Shown: positions 16,155 to 24,934, counted from the stretch's first letter. The stretch: 64,000 nt of DNA from Candidatus Ozemibacter sibiricus (GCA_003327425.1 QOQW01000001.1:310001-374000), one strand, 5' to 3'. The notes: a model not told the origin generated them from the letters alone. Numbers and translations: made by a program.

Positions 16155-18224
16155 TCAAGGGGCGGCGGGCCGCAAGAAGACGTAGGTGATGTCGTCGGGA
16201 AACTCCGCGCGGTCGGGAAGGGAGGCCAGGGCCGTCTGCAGCGCCTGGTGCGCTCCCGGCATGCCCCCGTCGCCATGCTCGCGCAGGAACCGCCGCAAGC
16301 CGTCGCCCGTGTCATCGCCGAACGCTTTGGCCAGCCCGTTGGTGGCGCACAGGAGGAACGATCCGGCGGGGATGACCACCTCGGCCTGCGACAGGTCGGG
16401 ACCGCCTGCCAGGCCCAACGGCCGGCCCAGGCCCGTGACCGGCCGGCTGTCCCCCCGGGCATCGAACAGGAGTGGCGGCGGGTTGCCGGCGTTGATCACC
16501 GTGAGGCGGTCCTCGCCGAGCCCGAGGTAGGTCACTGCTGACCGCAAGGGCGGGTCAGTGAACGGCGCGAGCACGGCGTGGGCCCGTGCCAGCCGCTCCC
16601 CCGCCGGGGCGCAGCGCAGCGCGCTGTACAGCAGATGCAGGGTCAAGGCGGCCAGCAGACCGTGATGGAAGGCATCATGCACCGCGATGAAACGATCGCC
16701 GGGCACATCGTGCACGTCGATCAGATCGCCTTTCAATTCCCTGGCCAGGCTCGAGAACAGCAGCACTTCGAAGCCGCCGACCCGGCTACGGGCAGGATCG
16801 GCCTGGATTCGATCATACAGGCGGCGGGCCCAATCGATCTCCTGCGTCGCCCGGTCGCGGGCGACCAGCCGCGAGAGCAGGGCCAGGTTGTCCAGGATCG
16901 GGATGACCTCTGCCACGGCGCTCGTCACCAGGGTCTTTTCCTGGGTCGAGTAGGGCAGGCGGCCCTGCTTGGGGCCGAGGAACAAGCCGCCTTCGACCGT
17001 CTCGCCCCGCCGCAACGGGAACGCCAGGCGGAACCCGGCTTGTCGCCAGGCTCGGAACCCGGTGGCATCGAACTCCGGCGTGGTCGGCGCCGCCTCCAGG
17101 ATGGCATCGATCTCGTCGAAGGGCAGCCATTGTTCGGGCAGCGGCGGCAGCTCCTCCGGGGCCGTTCCGGCTTTGGCCGTCACTCCCGTCCGCAGGCGGA
17201 TCACCACCATCGAGGCATCGATGACGGGCGCGATCTCGCGGACCAGCGCCGCCAGCACCTCTTCCGGACTGCTGCCCTGGCGCATGGCCTGCAGCAGGTG
17301 GCGCAGCACGGCCGCGGCATCGAACGACCGTTTGCCGAAGAAGCGGTCGACCACGCCGACGATCAGGTCTTTCAACGGCGAGAAGACGGCGGCGATGACC
17401 AGGGTCGACAGAATGGTCGACCACGTTTCCGACACGTTGAGGATGTTCTGGAGGGTATTCTCCATCAATTCGAGGAAGCCGGCGAGCAGGGCCGACAGCA
17501 AGGTGTAGACGAGACCGATCGAGAAGATCAGATCGATCTCCATGAGTTGGTAGCGCAAAATGGCGTAGGCCAGGAGGCAGGACATCGCCAGGCCCAGCGT
17601 GGGGAACAGGCCGAACGTATAGGCGGTGTAGCCGGCCAGATACCAGCGGCCCAGGGCGATGAAGACGGGGCCCGCCGTGCCGGGCAGGGCCAGGGCGGCG
17701 AAGGTATACCGCAGGCGGCGCATCTGGAACTCGGAGTCGACCTGGTGCCAGACGCTGGAGAGAGCGTGCAGGGCGAGCAGCAGGTAGCCCACCACCACGC
17801 CCTTGGCCAGGAATTCGAACCGCCCGAACGACAGCAGCAGCCCGTTCGCAATGGGTTCGCAGGTGGCGACCAGCCGGTCGGTCCACAGCAGGACGAGCAG
17901 CAGGACGGTCGGGGCGAAGAGCAGGAGGCCGGTCAGGCCCCCTTTCAGAATGGGGGCTTCCGACCACCGCTGGGGAAAGATGGCGGTGAACCACGCGAAC
18001 ACGTAGGGGAGCAGAATGATCGGCGTGAACAGCAGGCGCGCCAGCCAGGGGGCGAAGGGCCGCCAGATGAGCAGGAATTCGGCGGCAGACCACAGGAAGA
18101 ACAGGAACAGCAGCAGGCCGAACACCTGGTTGACGCGCTGGCGCGGCGCACGGGCCACGACCAGCAGGCCCAGCAGCGCCTGGGTGCCCATCGACAGGGC
18201 GCACAGCAGCAGGGGCAGCCCCAT
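16155..18224 (-). CDS. Seven-transmembrane sensor with GAF-like and divergent SpoIIE phosphatase domains
   Basis: This 689-residue signalling protein has about seven or eight membrane segments in its first ~280 residues (from MGLPLLLCALSMGTQALLGL to STILSTLVIAAVFSPL). A GAF-like region follows, then a C-terminal PP2C/SpoIIE-type domain. The phosphatase motifs are altered. GDLIDV stands for GGDYYD, VHDAFHHGLLAALT for GDVSGHGxxAAL, and FPDDITYVFL keeps the terminal aspartates. The aspartates that ligand metal are largely present while the surrounding glycines are not, so activity is uncertain. It starts 4 bases after the pseudopilin operon's second gene, suggesting co-expression with the secretion/pilus components. 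A role as anti-anti-sigma or pilus regulator would be inference. Confidence 0.8.
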   Translation of the reverse strand: MGLPLLLCALSMGTQALLGLLVVARAPRQRVNQVFGLLLFLFFLWSAAEFLLIWRPFAPWLARLLFTPIILLPYVFAWFTAIFPQRWSEAPILKGGLTGLLLFAPTVLLLVLLWTDRLVATCEPIANGLLLSFGRFEFLAKGVVVGYLLLALHALSSVWHQVDSEFQMRRLRYTFAALALPGTAGPVFIALGRWYLAGYTAYTFGLFPTLGLAMSCLLAYAILRYQLMEIDLIFSIGLVYTLLSALLAGFLELMENTLQNILNVSETWSTILSTLVIAAVFSPLKDLIVGVVDRFFGKRSFDAAAVLRHLLQAMRQGSSPEEVLAALVREIAPVIDASMVVIRLRTGVTAKAGTAPEELPPLPEQWLPFDEIDAILEAAPTTPEFDATGFRAWRQAGFRLAFPLRRGETVEGGLFLGPKQGRLPYSTQEKTLVTSAVAEVIPILDNLALLSRLVARDRATQEIDWARRLYDRIQADPARSRVGGFEVLLFSSLARELKGDLIDVHDVPGDRFIAVHDAFHHGLLAALTLHLLYSALRCAPAGERLARAHAVLAPFTDPPLRSAVTYLGLGEDRLTVINAGNPPPLLFDARGDSRPVTGLGRPLGLAGGPDLSQAEVVIPAGSFLLCATNGLAKAFGDDTGDGLRRFLREHGDGGMPGAHQALQTALASLPDRAEFPDDITYVFLRPAAP

Positions 18225-18228
18225 GGGG

Positions 18229-18834
18229 TCAGCGGAAATGCCAGGCCGGCTGCAGGAGACGGGAATGGGCGGTGCGCAGCGTCACCGCGGTGGTCAAGGT
18301 GATGCTTTCCCGACCCTGCCGCAGGCGCAGCTGGATGCGCAGGAAGGTGATCCGGCGTCGCTGTCCGGAGTCGTTGACATGCATGTCGAACGGCGTGAAT
18401 TGCGGCCCGCCGTCGGGGGTCTGGTCCATGAAGAACGGTCGGAAGATTTCCTCGCCGATGTGGTCGGCCGACAGGATCTCGACCGGCGGTTCGCCCCGTT
18501 CGGTCCGGATCAGGACGGCCCTCTTCTCCGATCGTTCCACCTGGTAAGTGACCACGACGGGGGTGGGAATCTCTTCGTCGTCCAGGGTGCGGTCAGGAAA
18601 ACGGCTGATTTTCAGGTAATCGGGCCGGATCTCCAGGATCTCCTTGGCGGCGCGCAGGTCGGTGACCAGTCGTTCCATCTTGCGGCGCAGCTCGGATTGC
18701 AGGGTCAGGCGGGTGGTGCCCTTGGCGACGGTGCTCAAGCCTTGGGTTTGCAGCAGATACATTACCCCGCCCACCAGGATGGTGAGCGACATGGCGAGCA
18801 GGAGTTCGACCAGTGTGAACGCCCGGCGCGTCAT
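18229..18834 (-). CDS. Pseudopilin, GspJ-like
   Basis: This 201-residue protein has an N-terminal type III signal: MTRRA followed by FTLVELLLAMSLTILVGGVM. The cleavage site would be A|F rather than the usual G|F, with the conserved Glu at position +5. The hydrophobic helix is followed by a beta-rich domain with paired strands (FPDRTLDDEEIPTPVVVTYQV, ITFLRIQLRLRQG). This is the pattern of minor pseudopilins of the GspJ/PulJ class in type II secretion or type IV pili. It overlaps the preceding gene by 4 bases (ATGA) and is followed after 4 bases by the 7TM SpoIIE-type gene. Confidence 0.85.
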   Translation of the reverse strand: MTRRAFTLVELLLAMSLTILVGGVMYLLQTQGLSTVAKGTTRLTLQSELRRKMERLVTDLRAAKEILEIRPDYLKISRFPDRTLDDEEIPTPVVVTYQVERSEKRAVLIRTERGEPPVEILSADHIGEEIFRPFFMDQTPDGGPQFTPFDMHVNDSGQRRRITFLRIQLRLRQGRESITLTTAVTLRTAHSRLLQPAWHFR

Positions 18835-19415
18835 TTGTGGCGGCTCACCAGGGTGACGACCTCGGCCTGTTTGTGCCCTTGGCGGTCGTAGACACGCACG
18901 GTGACTTTCTTCATCCGCGAGGGAATGGCGTTGTCATACCGTTCGTCCACCTCCAGGACTCGGCGGAAGCCGCGAACATCGTCGGGGTACAGGTCGAAGG
19001 GGCGGCGGTAGGCGGACGCGTACAGCTCGCGCAACCGTTCGTAGGTTTCCTTGCCCTCGCCCTCTTTCACCATGTCGGCGGTCAGGACATCGGTGAAGGT
19101 CTTTTCGAAATCGGCCCGGTTTTCGAACGCTTTTTCGAAATCAGGGCGGTCGCGGTAGATATTCCGGAAGTTTTCGAAGTCGTCCTTGACCAGCTCGAAG
19201 GGCAGGGTGCGGATCTCCTCCAGTTTTTCCCGGGCGAGGTTGTGGGCCAGGATCTGGTCGGCGTTTTCATGACTGCCCTGGACCCCGAAGAGGAACATGC
19301 GGGTGAAGGGCAGGGCGACCAGCCCCATCAAGGTGAGGACGATCAGGATTTCGACGAAGGTGAACCCCGGCGGGCGGGCCCGAACAGCCGGGCGGATCTG
19401 GGCGGTGCCGATCAT
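18831..19415 (-). CDS. Pseudopilin, GspI-like
   Basis: This 194-residue protein carries a prepilin-type signal with an arginine/proline-rich leader ending G|FTFVEILIVLTLMGLVALPF (Glu at +5). The helix is followed by a glutamate-rich helical extension (NADQILAHNLAREKLEEIRT), which is typical of GspI/PilV-type minor pseudopilins. No ribosome binding site precedes the ATG. A TGATAAGAT extended -10 element ends only six bases before it, so the mRNA may be leaderless. It heads a short operon with the GspJ-like gene and the 7TM SpoIIE-type gene, and lies 95 bases downstream of the GGDEF gene. Confidence 0.85.
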   Translation of the reverse strand: MIGTAQIRPAVRARPPGFTFVEILIVLTLMGLVALPFTRMFLFGVQGSHENADQILAHNLAREKLEEIRTLPFELVKDDFENFRNIYRDRPDFEKAFENRADFEKTFTDVLTADMVKEGEGKETYERLRELYASAYRRPFDLYPDDVRGFRRVLEVDERYDNAIPSRMKKVTVRVYDRQGHKQAEVVTLVSRHK

Positions 19416-19421
19416 GCCAGC

Positions 19422-19430
19422 ATCTTATCA
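19422..19430 (-). promoter_or_regulatory. Extended -10 promoter of pseudopilin operon
   Basis: On the minus strand TGA-TAAGAT ends six bases before the ATG at 19415. No convincing -35 is seen. Transcription would be expected to begin at or next to the start codon. Confidence 0.4.
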
Positions 19431-19510
19431 TGAAAGTGGTTCCCCTGCCAGAGACTCCGACCTTCTGAGCTGAGAGGACCATCGAGAAGGCGAGGGGCTC
19501 GCAGGGAATC

Positions 19511-22500
19511 TCAGGCAGGGGGTTTGCGCGGTGGCGTGGGGGGCGGCGCCAGGAGCTTGCCATCGGGGGTGTAGGCTTCGGCGGGGGAGGCCGGGCCGGG
19601 AGTGGCGGTCGGGGCGCTGACCGACAGGCCTTCCGCCATGACCACCCGATTCCGCCCCTCGGCCTTGGCTCGATAGAGGGCTTTGTCGACCTCTTCGACG
19701 AAGGCTTCGACCGTGGGATGGCGCCCGCAGACCGAGGTGACCCCGATCGAGACGGTGACCGACAGCCTCAGGTCGTTGTGGGTGTAGGCGGCGCTTTCGA
19801 CGCAGGCCCGGATCCGTTCGGCCACCAACAGCCCATCCTGGAGGGAGGTCTGGGGCAGGATGACCGCCATTTCCTCGCCGCCATACCGGCCGGGATAATC
19901 GACGGCGCGGATGCATTCGATGATCCGCTGCGCGGTTTCGCGCAGCACCAGGTCGCCGACCTGATGCCCATAGGTGTCGTTGAATTTCTTGAAATGATCG
20001 ATATCCAGCAGCAAAAGGCAGAGTTCGGTCTTGTACCGGCGAGCCCGCGCCAGCTCCTTCTCGAGGGTGGCCAGGAAGAACCGGCGCACATACAAGCGGG
20101 TCAGGCCGTCGGTGATCGCCTGCTCGAACAGGCGCTGCTTCTCGATGATCAGGGAGAGGTGGTGCCGGAGCGTTTCGATGAAGCTGCGTTCGTCAGGGGT
20201 CAGGTTCAGCTGAGGGCCTTTGCTCAAGGATTGTCGGAATAGGAGGTAGATGCCCCCGAACTCCTTTTCCTCGAAGAACAGGGGAATGCCCAGGACCCCC
20301 CCCGGATCTTTGGTGGGGAATGGCCCGAAATGGAGATGGCGCTTTTTGATGGCTTCGTAGACCGTCTTGCGGATGGTGCCGGCCAGCATCGCCTCGCGGT
20401 TCTCGGCCAGGTAGAGGTTCTCCTTCCCCTCACCTTCGTTGATCCAGGCGGTGCCGCAGTCGAAGGCCCCGAGATGATCTTTCAAATGGCGGGCGGCGAG
20501 ATCGAATACTTCGCGCTGGTTGTGCGAGGTCGAGGCCTTCTGGGTCAAATGGTACAAAACCGTCAATTCGGTCAGGCGGTTGCGCAAGCGGGTGGTCATG
20601 TTGTTGAACGCCTGCGAGAGCTCGCCCAGCTCATCCTTTTCCTCCACCGGGAGGGTCTTGGTCAGGTCGCCGCTGGCGATGGCACGGGTGCCAAATGAAA
20701 GGGTGGAGATGGGATGGATGAAGTTGCGCCCCAGGATGGCCACCAGGGTCAACGATCCGAGGATGCTCAGGATCAGGGCGATCCCGATGAAGGAATACAT
20801 GCGGTCGATCGATTCCATGACCTGGTTGTAGTCGAGATGGGCTCCCAGCAGGTAGTCCTCGATCAGCCGGCCCTGGCTCAAGGCCACCAGCAATGAGCGG
20901 TCTTCGTCCGGAACTCTCTCGGCTTCGGAAAAATCACGGATCTGGACAGTCGAGATGAGCGGCAGCAGGTTGGCCTTGAACACCGCGCGCAACTCTGGAA
21001 TGGTGTCGGTGAGATCGTCGCGGTTCAGGGCCAGGAAGTGGAGGTCAGGATCGCGTCGCACCTGATTGCGGATGGCTTCGGCCAGGTATTCCCGGTCGAG
21101 GGCCGTTTTATCCATGGTCACGATCAGGGCTCGCTGGTTTTTCGTGGGACGCCCGTCAGGTCCGTCGACATGCACGAGGTCGACGAACAGGTAGACTTTG
21201 GTCGTCGTGCCGGGCCAGATGGCCTGCTGAAGCTGGCCGCGCTGGCCGGCCAGCCGGTTGGCGAACCCGCGGGTGAGCACATCTTTGGCATTCAGATCGA
21301 TCCCGCTGCGCCGCCCCAGGCCGGCCAGCTCGAGGGCCCGTCGGCCCAGCTCTCCGGCAAACGCTTTGCGGCTGGGATCGCCGAACAGGTGATCCTGATC
21401 GAACAGCACCGTGCCGGAGGCGTCCACGATATAGAGCCGCTCGAGCAGTTTCTTCTCGCGCAGGGCTTTCCCCGTGGCGCTGAGCTGGCCGCGATCCAAC
21501 GCTTTGACCTCGGGCAGGTCCTTCAGGCCTTGCCATTGAATCGTGCGGAGGCGATGGAACTCGACGATGTTGTCATCGAGCCGCTTCAATTCGCGCGCCA
21601 GGCGCTGGCCGGCTTCGCTCGTCAAGATCTTGGTCCGATCGAGGGAGTAATGCAGCCCCAGCAGGACGAGGAGAGACAGTGGCAGCATCATCGACAGGAG
21701 GAACAACCCGGCCAGTTTGATTTTGATCGACAACCCGGTGGAATGGGCACGCTGATAGGCCTGCCAGAACAGCATGCCGCCGCCCGCCAGCAGGAAAAGG
21801 GTGAGCAGGAGGCCATGCCAGGTGCTGGTTTCGAGATCGAGCCGGAACCGACGGATCGAGAAGATCGAGAACAGCCGGACGGTCGATGATTCCGAGAAGG
21901 GGATCACGACGAAGACCCAGTCTTTGTCGATGATCGGCGATTCGAGGGTCAGGCGATACTGATTGAAAAACCGCTTGGCGAGAGGTTCGAGCCCCGGAAA
22001 CGCCGCTTGGAAAAGGGTCGGATCCTCCATGCTGGCGAAGCCGTTGGAAAACTCCGGGTTGGCGGCTTGATCGCTGGGGAGGACGTAGGCGAGGCCGAAC
22101 GTCTCCGGGATGGAGCGCCCGGGGAGCACGGCCAGAAAGCCGCCCAAGGGGGTCCCCTGGTCTTTCAACAGATCCCAATAGAGGACGCAAGGGTTGGCGG
22201 GGTCATCACCCATGATCAGGGTGCCAGGAGCCAGAACCAGGGCTTGCAGCGGAAAATCCTTGCCCAGGATGGGCTCCAGGCTCTTCACGATCGGGGCAGC
22301 TTCCTTGGCGAAGGCCTCTCCAGCTTCCGACGTCTGGAGGTTGTTCCCTTCGGCATAGCGCGCATGCCCCTTGCGCAGAAGATTGATCAAAGCTTCCCCG
22401 CCGGGAAAGGGGGCGCCTTCGATCTTGATGGTGCCGGAGGCGTCCCAGAGGATCAGGGTGCTGGTGGCGGGCAATTCCTTGAGGGTGTTGGCGATGAGGC

Positions 22501-22939
22501 TGGGGAGTTTGCCGGGTTTCGTGTAGGATCGTACGTAGGAATCTCGGAAGGAGTGGAACATCTGCCGGAGGACCCGGTCATTGGAGACGTGATTCCGGAG
22601 GGACGTCAGCTCGCGAGTATAGTATTGGATCAGCCGGTCCTGGGCGTCGGCTGATTGGCTGGTGGAGTAGATCCGGTAGCCTTCGTAGAGAATGCCGAGG
22701 GGGACCGCGAAAAACAGGATGAACACCGTCAGCCACCCCAGCCAGGTGCGGCGGGACGGCGCGGCTGGAGCCAGGGAGGGAGATTCGCCGCCCGCGGCGG
22801 GGGCCGAGGCCGAGGTTGAGGGCTGCGAACCCTCGGAAAAGGGAGCCGGCGGCGACACGCTGCCCGCGGTCTCCGGCGGGGAGGAGTTTGGGGAGGCGGG
22901 GGGCGGAGAATTTACTGGAGGATTGGTGGGATTTCCCAT
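19511..22939 (-). CDS. Membrane diguanylate cyclase (double sensor, HAMP, GAF, GGDEF)
   Basis: This large (about 1142-residue) c-di-GMP synthase has these parts in order. A proline/serine-rich cytoplasmic leader comes first, then a membrane segment (WLGWLTVFILFFAVPLGILY) and an extracytoplasmic domain of ~280 residues. A membrane hairpin (GLLLTLFLLAGGGMLFW; LAGLFLLSMMLPLSLLVLLG) is followed by a second extracytoplasmic sensor. A third membrane segment with HAMP follows (FIHPISTLSFGTRAIASGDL), then a GAF domain and GGDEF. The active-site loop is GGEEM near 1020-1024. An RAVD five residues before it fits the RxxD product-inhibition site, so the enzyme should be active and feedback-inhibited. 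The C-terminal tail is proline-rich. The start is taken at ATG 22939, although its ribosome site is poor; GTG two codons upstream is possible. Confidence 0.9.
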   Translation of the reverse strand: MGNPTNPPVNSPPPASPNSSPPETAGSVSPPAPFSEGSQPSTSASAPAAGGESPSLAPAAPSRRTWLGWLTVFILFFAVPLGILYEGYRIYSTSQSADAQDRLIQYYTRELTSLRNHVSNDRVLRQMFHSFRDSYVRSYTKPGKLPSLIANTLKELPATSTLILWDASGTIKIEGAPFPGGEALINLLRKGHARYAEGNNLQTSEAGEAFAKEAAPIVKSLEPILGKDFPLQALVLAPGTLIMGDDPANPCVLYWDLLKDQGTPLGGFLAVLPGRSIPETFGLAYVLPSDQAANPEFSNGFASMEDPTLFQAAFPGLEPLAKRFFNQYRLTLESPIIDKDWVFVVIPFSESSTVRLFSIFSIRRFRLDLETSTWHGLLLTLFLLAGGGMLFWQAYQRAHSTGLSIKIKLAGLFLLSMMLPLSLLVLLGLHYSLDRTKILTSEAGQRLARELKRLDDNIVEFHRLRTIQWQGLKDLPEVKALDRGQLSATGKALREKKLLERLYIVDASGTVLFDQDHLFGDPSRKAFAGELGRRALELAGLGRRSGIDLNAKDVLTRGFANRLAGQRGQLQQAIWPGTTTKVYLFVDLVHVDGPDGRPTKNQRALIVTMDKTALDREYLAEAIRNQVRRDPDLHFLALNRDDLTDTIPELRAVFKANLLPLISTVQIRDFSEAERVPDEDRSLLVALSQGRLIEDYLLGAHLDYNQVMESIDRMYSFIGIALILSILGSLTLVAILGRNFIHPISTLSFGTRAIASGDLTKTLPVEEKDELGELSQAFNNMTTRLRNRLTELTVLYHLTQKASTSHNQREVFDLAARHLKDHLGAFDCGTAWINEGEGKENLYLAENREAMLAGTIRKTVYEAIKKRHLHFGPFPTKDPGGVLGIPLFFEEKEFGGIYLLFRQSLSKGPQLNLTPDERSFIETLRHHLSLIIEKQRLFEQAITDGLTRLYVRRFFLATLEKELARARRYKTELCLLLLDIDHFKKFNDTYGHQVGDLVLRETAQRIIECIRAVDYPGRYGGEEMAVILPQTSLQDGLLVAERIRACVESAAYTHNDLRLSVTVSIGVTSVCGRHPTVEAFVEEVDKALYRAKAEGRNRVVMAEGLSVSAPTATPGPASPAEAYTPDGKLLAPPPTPPRKPPA

Positions 22940-22944
22940 ATAAT
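22939..22944 (+). promoter_or_regulatory. Candidate -10 of the TPR gene
   Basis: A perfect TATAAT lies 40 bases before the TPR start at 22984. No good -35 is found at 16-18 bases. The hexamer overlaps the start codon of the divergent cyclase gene. Confidence 0.35.
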
Positions 22945-22960
22945 CCACTGACAATTGGAT

Positions 22961-22990
22961 TTTATACCATCAGGAGGTCGAGCATGTCTA
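22961..22990 (-). promoter_or_regulatory. Promoter of the diguanylate cyclase gene
   Basis: On the minus strand TAGACA (22990-22985) and TATAAA (22966-22961) are 18 bases apart, with TGG before the -10. The -35 lies inside the first codons of the divergent TPR gene. Confidence 0.5.
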
Positions 22991-23676
22991 ATCGCATTTT
23001 CCTGGCGGCGTGGGTGCTGGTCATCGTGCTGGCGGGGTCGTCATTCGCCGTCTCCATCCGGGTCCTGCCGGGGGGCATCCCGGTCGGATCAGCCGAACAG
23101 CTGATGCGGGAAGGGATCCGGCTGGGGTCGAGCCAGATGCTCCGACAAGCCTGGGATTCCTATGAAAAAGCCGTCGCGCTCAATCCTGAGTATCTGGAAG
23201 GGTACCTGCAATTGGGCCGGATCTTCTTCCACCTTTCTCTGCTCGGTACCGCCACGGCCGAGGAGTCTCGCAAAGCCCAGCATTTTGCCGACGTCCTTCT
23301 GGAAAAGGCCCCTGAGATCGCCGATGCTCATCGCTTGATGGGCATGGTGCTGTCAGGGAAGGGGGCCTACCTCGATGCCTTGCAGGAACTGCAGCTCGCG
23401 CTCCACCTCAATCCGGGCAATGAGTTCGTGATCTGCGACCTGGCCTCCATTCATCTGGCCCTCAAACAGCCTGAACAGACCATCGGTCTGCTCGAAGGTC
23501 GCTCGCTGCGGGATGGCTGGTCCTATTACATCCTCGGCATGGCCTGGCTGCAGAAGGGCGAACGCGGTCGGGCCATGCTCAACTTCAAGAAGGCGCGGGC
23601 GCTGGGGTTCTCGGGATACTGGCTCGACCTGGCTTTCCAGCGCCTGGGAGAAGAACTTTCCCTGCCTTTGCGCTGA
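22984..23676 (+). CDS. Exported TPR protein
   Basis: This 230-residue protein starts at ATG 22984 after a strong AGGAGG. A signal peptide (NRIFLAAWVLVIVLAGSSFA) is followed by about four tetratricopeptide repeats: QAWDSYEKAVALNPEYLEGY, HFADVLLEKAPEIADAHRLM, DALQELQLALHLNPGNEFV, and GRAMLNFKKARALGF. Such proteins act as periplasmic scaffolds, often for pilus or secretion assembly. The divergent neighbour is the GGDEF gene, and their promoter elements overlap. The upstream reading that starts before 22984 is not supported. Confidence 0.82.
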   Translation: MSNRIFLAAWVLVIVLAGSSFAVSIRVLPGGIPVGSAEQLMREGIRLGSSQMLRQAWDSYEKAVALNPEYLEGYLQLGRIFFHLSLLGTATAEESRKAQHFADVLLEKAPEIADAHRLMGMVLSGKGAYLDALQELQLALHLNPGNEFVICDLASIHLALKQPEQTIGLLEGRSLRDGWSYYILGMAWLQKGERGRAMLNFKKARALGFSGYWLDLAFQRLGEELSLPLR

Positions 23677-23768
23677 CGCTCTTCTTCTGCGCTGACGCTT
23701 TTTCCTCGGGGGCCTTCCGGTCTGGCTGGCGGGCCCCCTTCCCCTCTCTTCGGGCTTCCACTTCTTTT

Positions 23769-23810
23769 CGGCTCGCGGGTTGCTGTCTGCCTGCGAGCCG
23801 GCCGTCTTTT
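23769..23810 (+). terminator. Terminator of the TPR gene
   Basis: CGGCTCGC and its complement GCGAGCCG form the stem, extended by GGG/CCT pairs, with a 10-base loop. The sequence GCCGTCTTTT follows. It lies between the convergent TPR and pilin-like genes. Confidence 0.55.
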
Positions 23811-23816
23811 CCTGGG

Positions 23817-24437
23817 TCAGGGCGCGAAGATGTTGCGGTAGACGAACCAGACGAACATCAGTCCGAACCCGACGATAACCATGGTCGTGAAGGGGTTGCG
23901 GGCGTACTGGTACTTGATATCTTCCATCAGCGTCGGAACGTAGCCGCACCAGCGCAGCAGATTCTCATCGTGGGTCTTGTACTTGCTGATGGTGAGGTAT
24001 TTCGTATTGACCTGCGCGGTGAACTGGTACTCATGGTAACGGAACGTGTACCGCTTGTCCCCGCCGATCACCCCATGGATATTGCAATACCAATCGAAAT
24101 TGTCCAGGTTTTTGCAGACGAAGAAATACTCGCAATCAGGGGTCGGGGGGATGGGTTTCTTGGGAACATATTTGGTGCCCAGGCACATGGTGAACATGTT
24201 ATCGAATTTGTCCCAGGTCGGCAGTTGGGTGTTGCCGTCCTTGACGTATTTGGCGGTCGCTTCGTTCAGCATGGTCAGATTGGCTCGGCAGGCCTTGGTG
24301 ATCTCGAACCCGGGTTCCACCGCCCACCCTGGGCCAGTCAGGGCGAGACCCACCATCAAGACCACCATCCTGCGCGCGACCCGAACGGCAACCCTGGGGA
24401 AAGCGTGGTGTGAAACAAACGAACTGGCTCGACCCAT
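23817..24437 (-). CDS. Tail-anchored pilin-like protein of unknown function
   Basis: This 206-residue protein has an N-terminal signal sequence (MVVLMVGLALTGPGWA) rather than a prepilin leader. The mature start, KACRANLTMLNEATAKYVKD, closely follows the C-x-x-N-L...A...Y pattern found just after the helix of GspG-type major pseudopilins. Several cysteines follow (MCLGTK, DCEYFFVCKN, WYCNIHG, RWCGYV), compatible with disulfides. The protein ends in a membrane segment (TTMVIVGFGLMFVWFVYRNI). The overall design is therefore a pilin-like globular module hung from a C-terminal anchor. GAGGTGA precedes the ATG. The assignment is by motif only; no function is claimed. Confidence 0.7.
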   Translation of the reverse strand: MGRASSFVSHHAFPRVAVRVARRMVVLMVGLALTGPGWAVEPGFEITKACRANLTMLNEATAKYVKDGNTQLPTWDKFDNMFTMCLGTKYVPKKPIPPTPDCEYFFVCKNLDNFDWYCNIHGVIGGDKRYTFRYHEYQFTAQVNTKYLTISKYKTHDENLLRWCGYVPTLMEDIKYQYARNPFTTMVIVGFGLMFVWFVYRNIFAP

Positions 24438-24644
24438 GGCAAATCACCTCGATTCCTGGTAGCTGAGGGATATCATACATGATTTCCCCATAGTCGGACC
24501 ACTGTGTCGGGGTGTTCCCCCGGAACCGTAGAGAGCCCTGGTCGCGGTGACCTGGGGGGAGCGAACGGTTCCCCTCGTGGCGTCTTGAGGATCGCCCTTG
24601 CTTCATCCCCGGCTTTCCAATCAAAAGATTTGGGGTTGGGTGGC

Positions 24645-24673
24645 TTGCCATTTCCAGCCTGTAGATGTACCAT
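24645..24673 (+). promoter_or_regulatory. Promoter of tRNA-Arg
   Basis: TTGCCA and TACCAT are separated by 17 bases. The -10 ends 12 bases before the tRNA 5' end. Confidence 0.55.
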
Positions 24674-24685
24674 TCCTCCAGCTCC

Positions 24686-24759
24686 GCGCCTATAGCTCAG
24701 GTGGATAGAGCACAGGATTCCTAATCCTGGGGCCGCAGGTTCGAGTCCTGCTAGGCGCA
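24686..24759 (+). tRNA. tRNA-Arg (anticodon CCT)
   Basis: A 74-base cloverleaf. The acceptor stem GCGCCTA pairs with TAGGCGC, the D-arm contains TAGCTCAGGTGGATAGAGC, the anticodon stem is CAGGA/TCCTG with loop TTCCTAA, and the T-arm holds GGTTCGAGTCC. The anticodon CCT reads AGG. The 3' CCA is not encoded. Confidence 0.97.
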
Positions 24760-24905
24760 TTCTTCGTTTTCGCGATTCCCCGAGGAACCGGCGGGGCGCG
24801 AGAGGCACCCGATCCGGCAGAAAAGACCTTGCCGTCGACTCTTCTTCTTTCCTGGTTCAGATCTGGGGGCAATCGTGTGGATCCCCGGCAGAGGAGGCGC
24901 CAACC

Positions 24906-24934
24906 TTGACGCCCTCCTCCTTCATCCGTACAAT
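24906..24934 (+). promoter_or_regulatory. Promoter of the secreted-protein pair
   Basis: TTGACG and TACAAT are exactly 17 bases apart, ending 33 bases before the ATG at 24968. This is one of the closest matches to the sigma-70 consensus in the window. Confidence 0.7.

Noticed and set aside
23665-23700. Two copies of TGCGCTGACGCT around the TPR stop
   Set aside because: Only 12 bases and two copies; too little to call a repeat element.
24465-24485. ATCAT-AC-ATGAT palindrome upstream of the pilin-like gene
   Set aside because: Short and single; may be an operator but there is nothing to support it.
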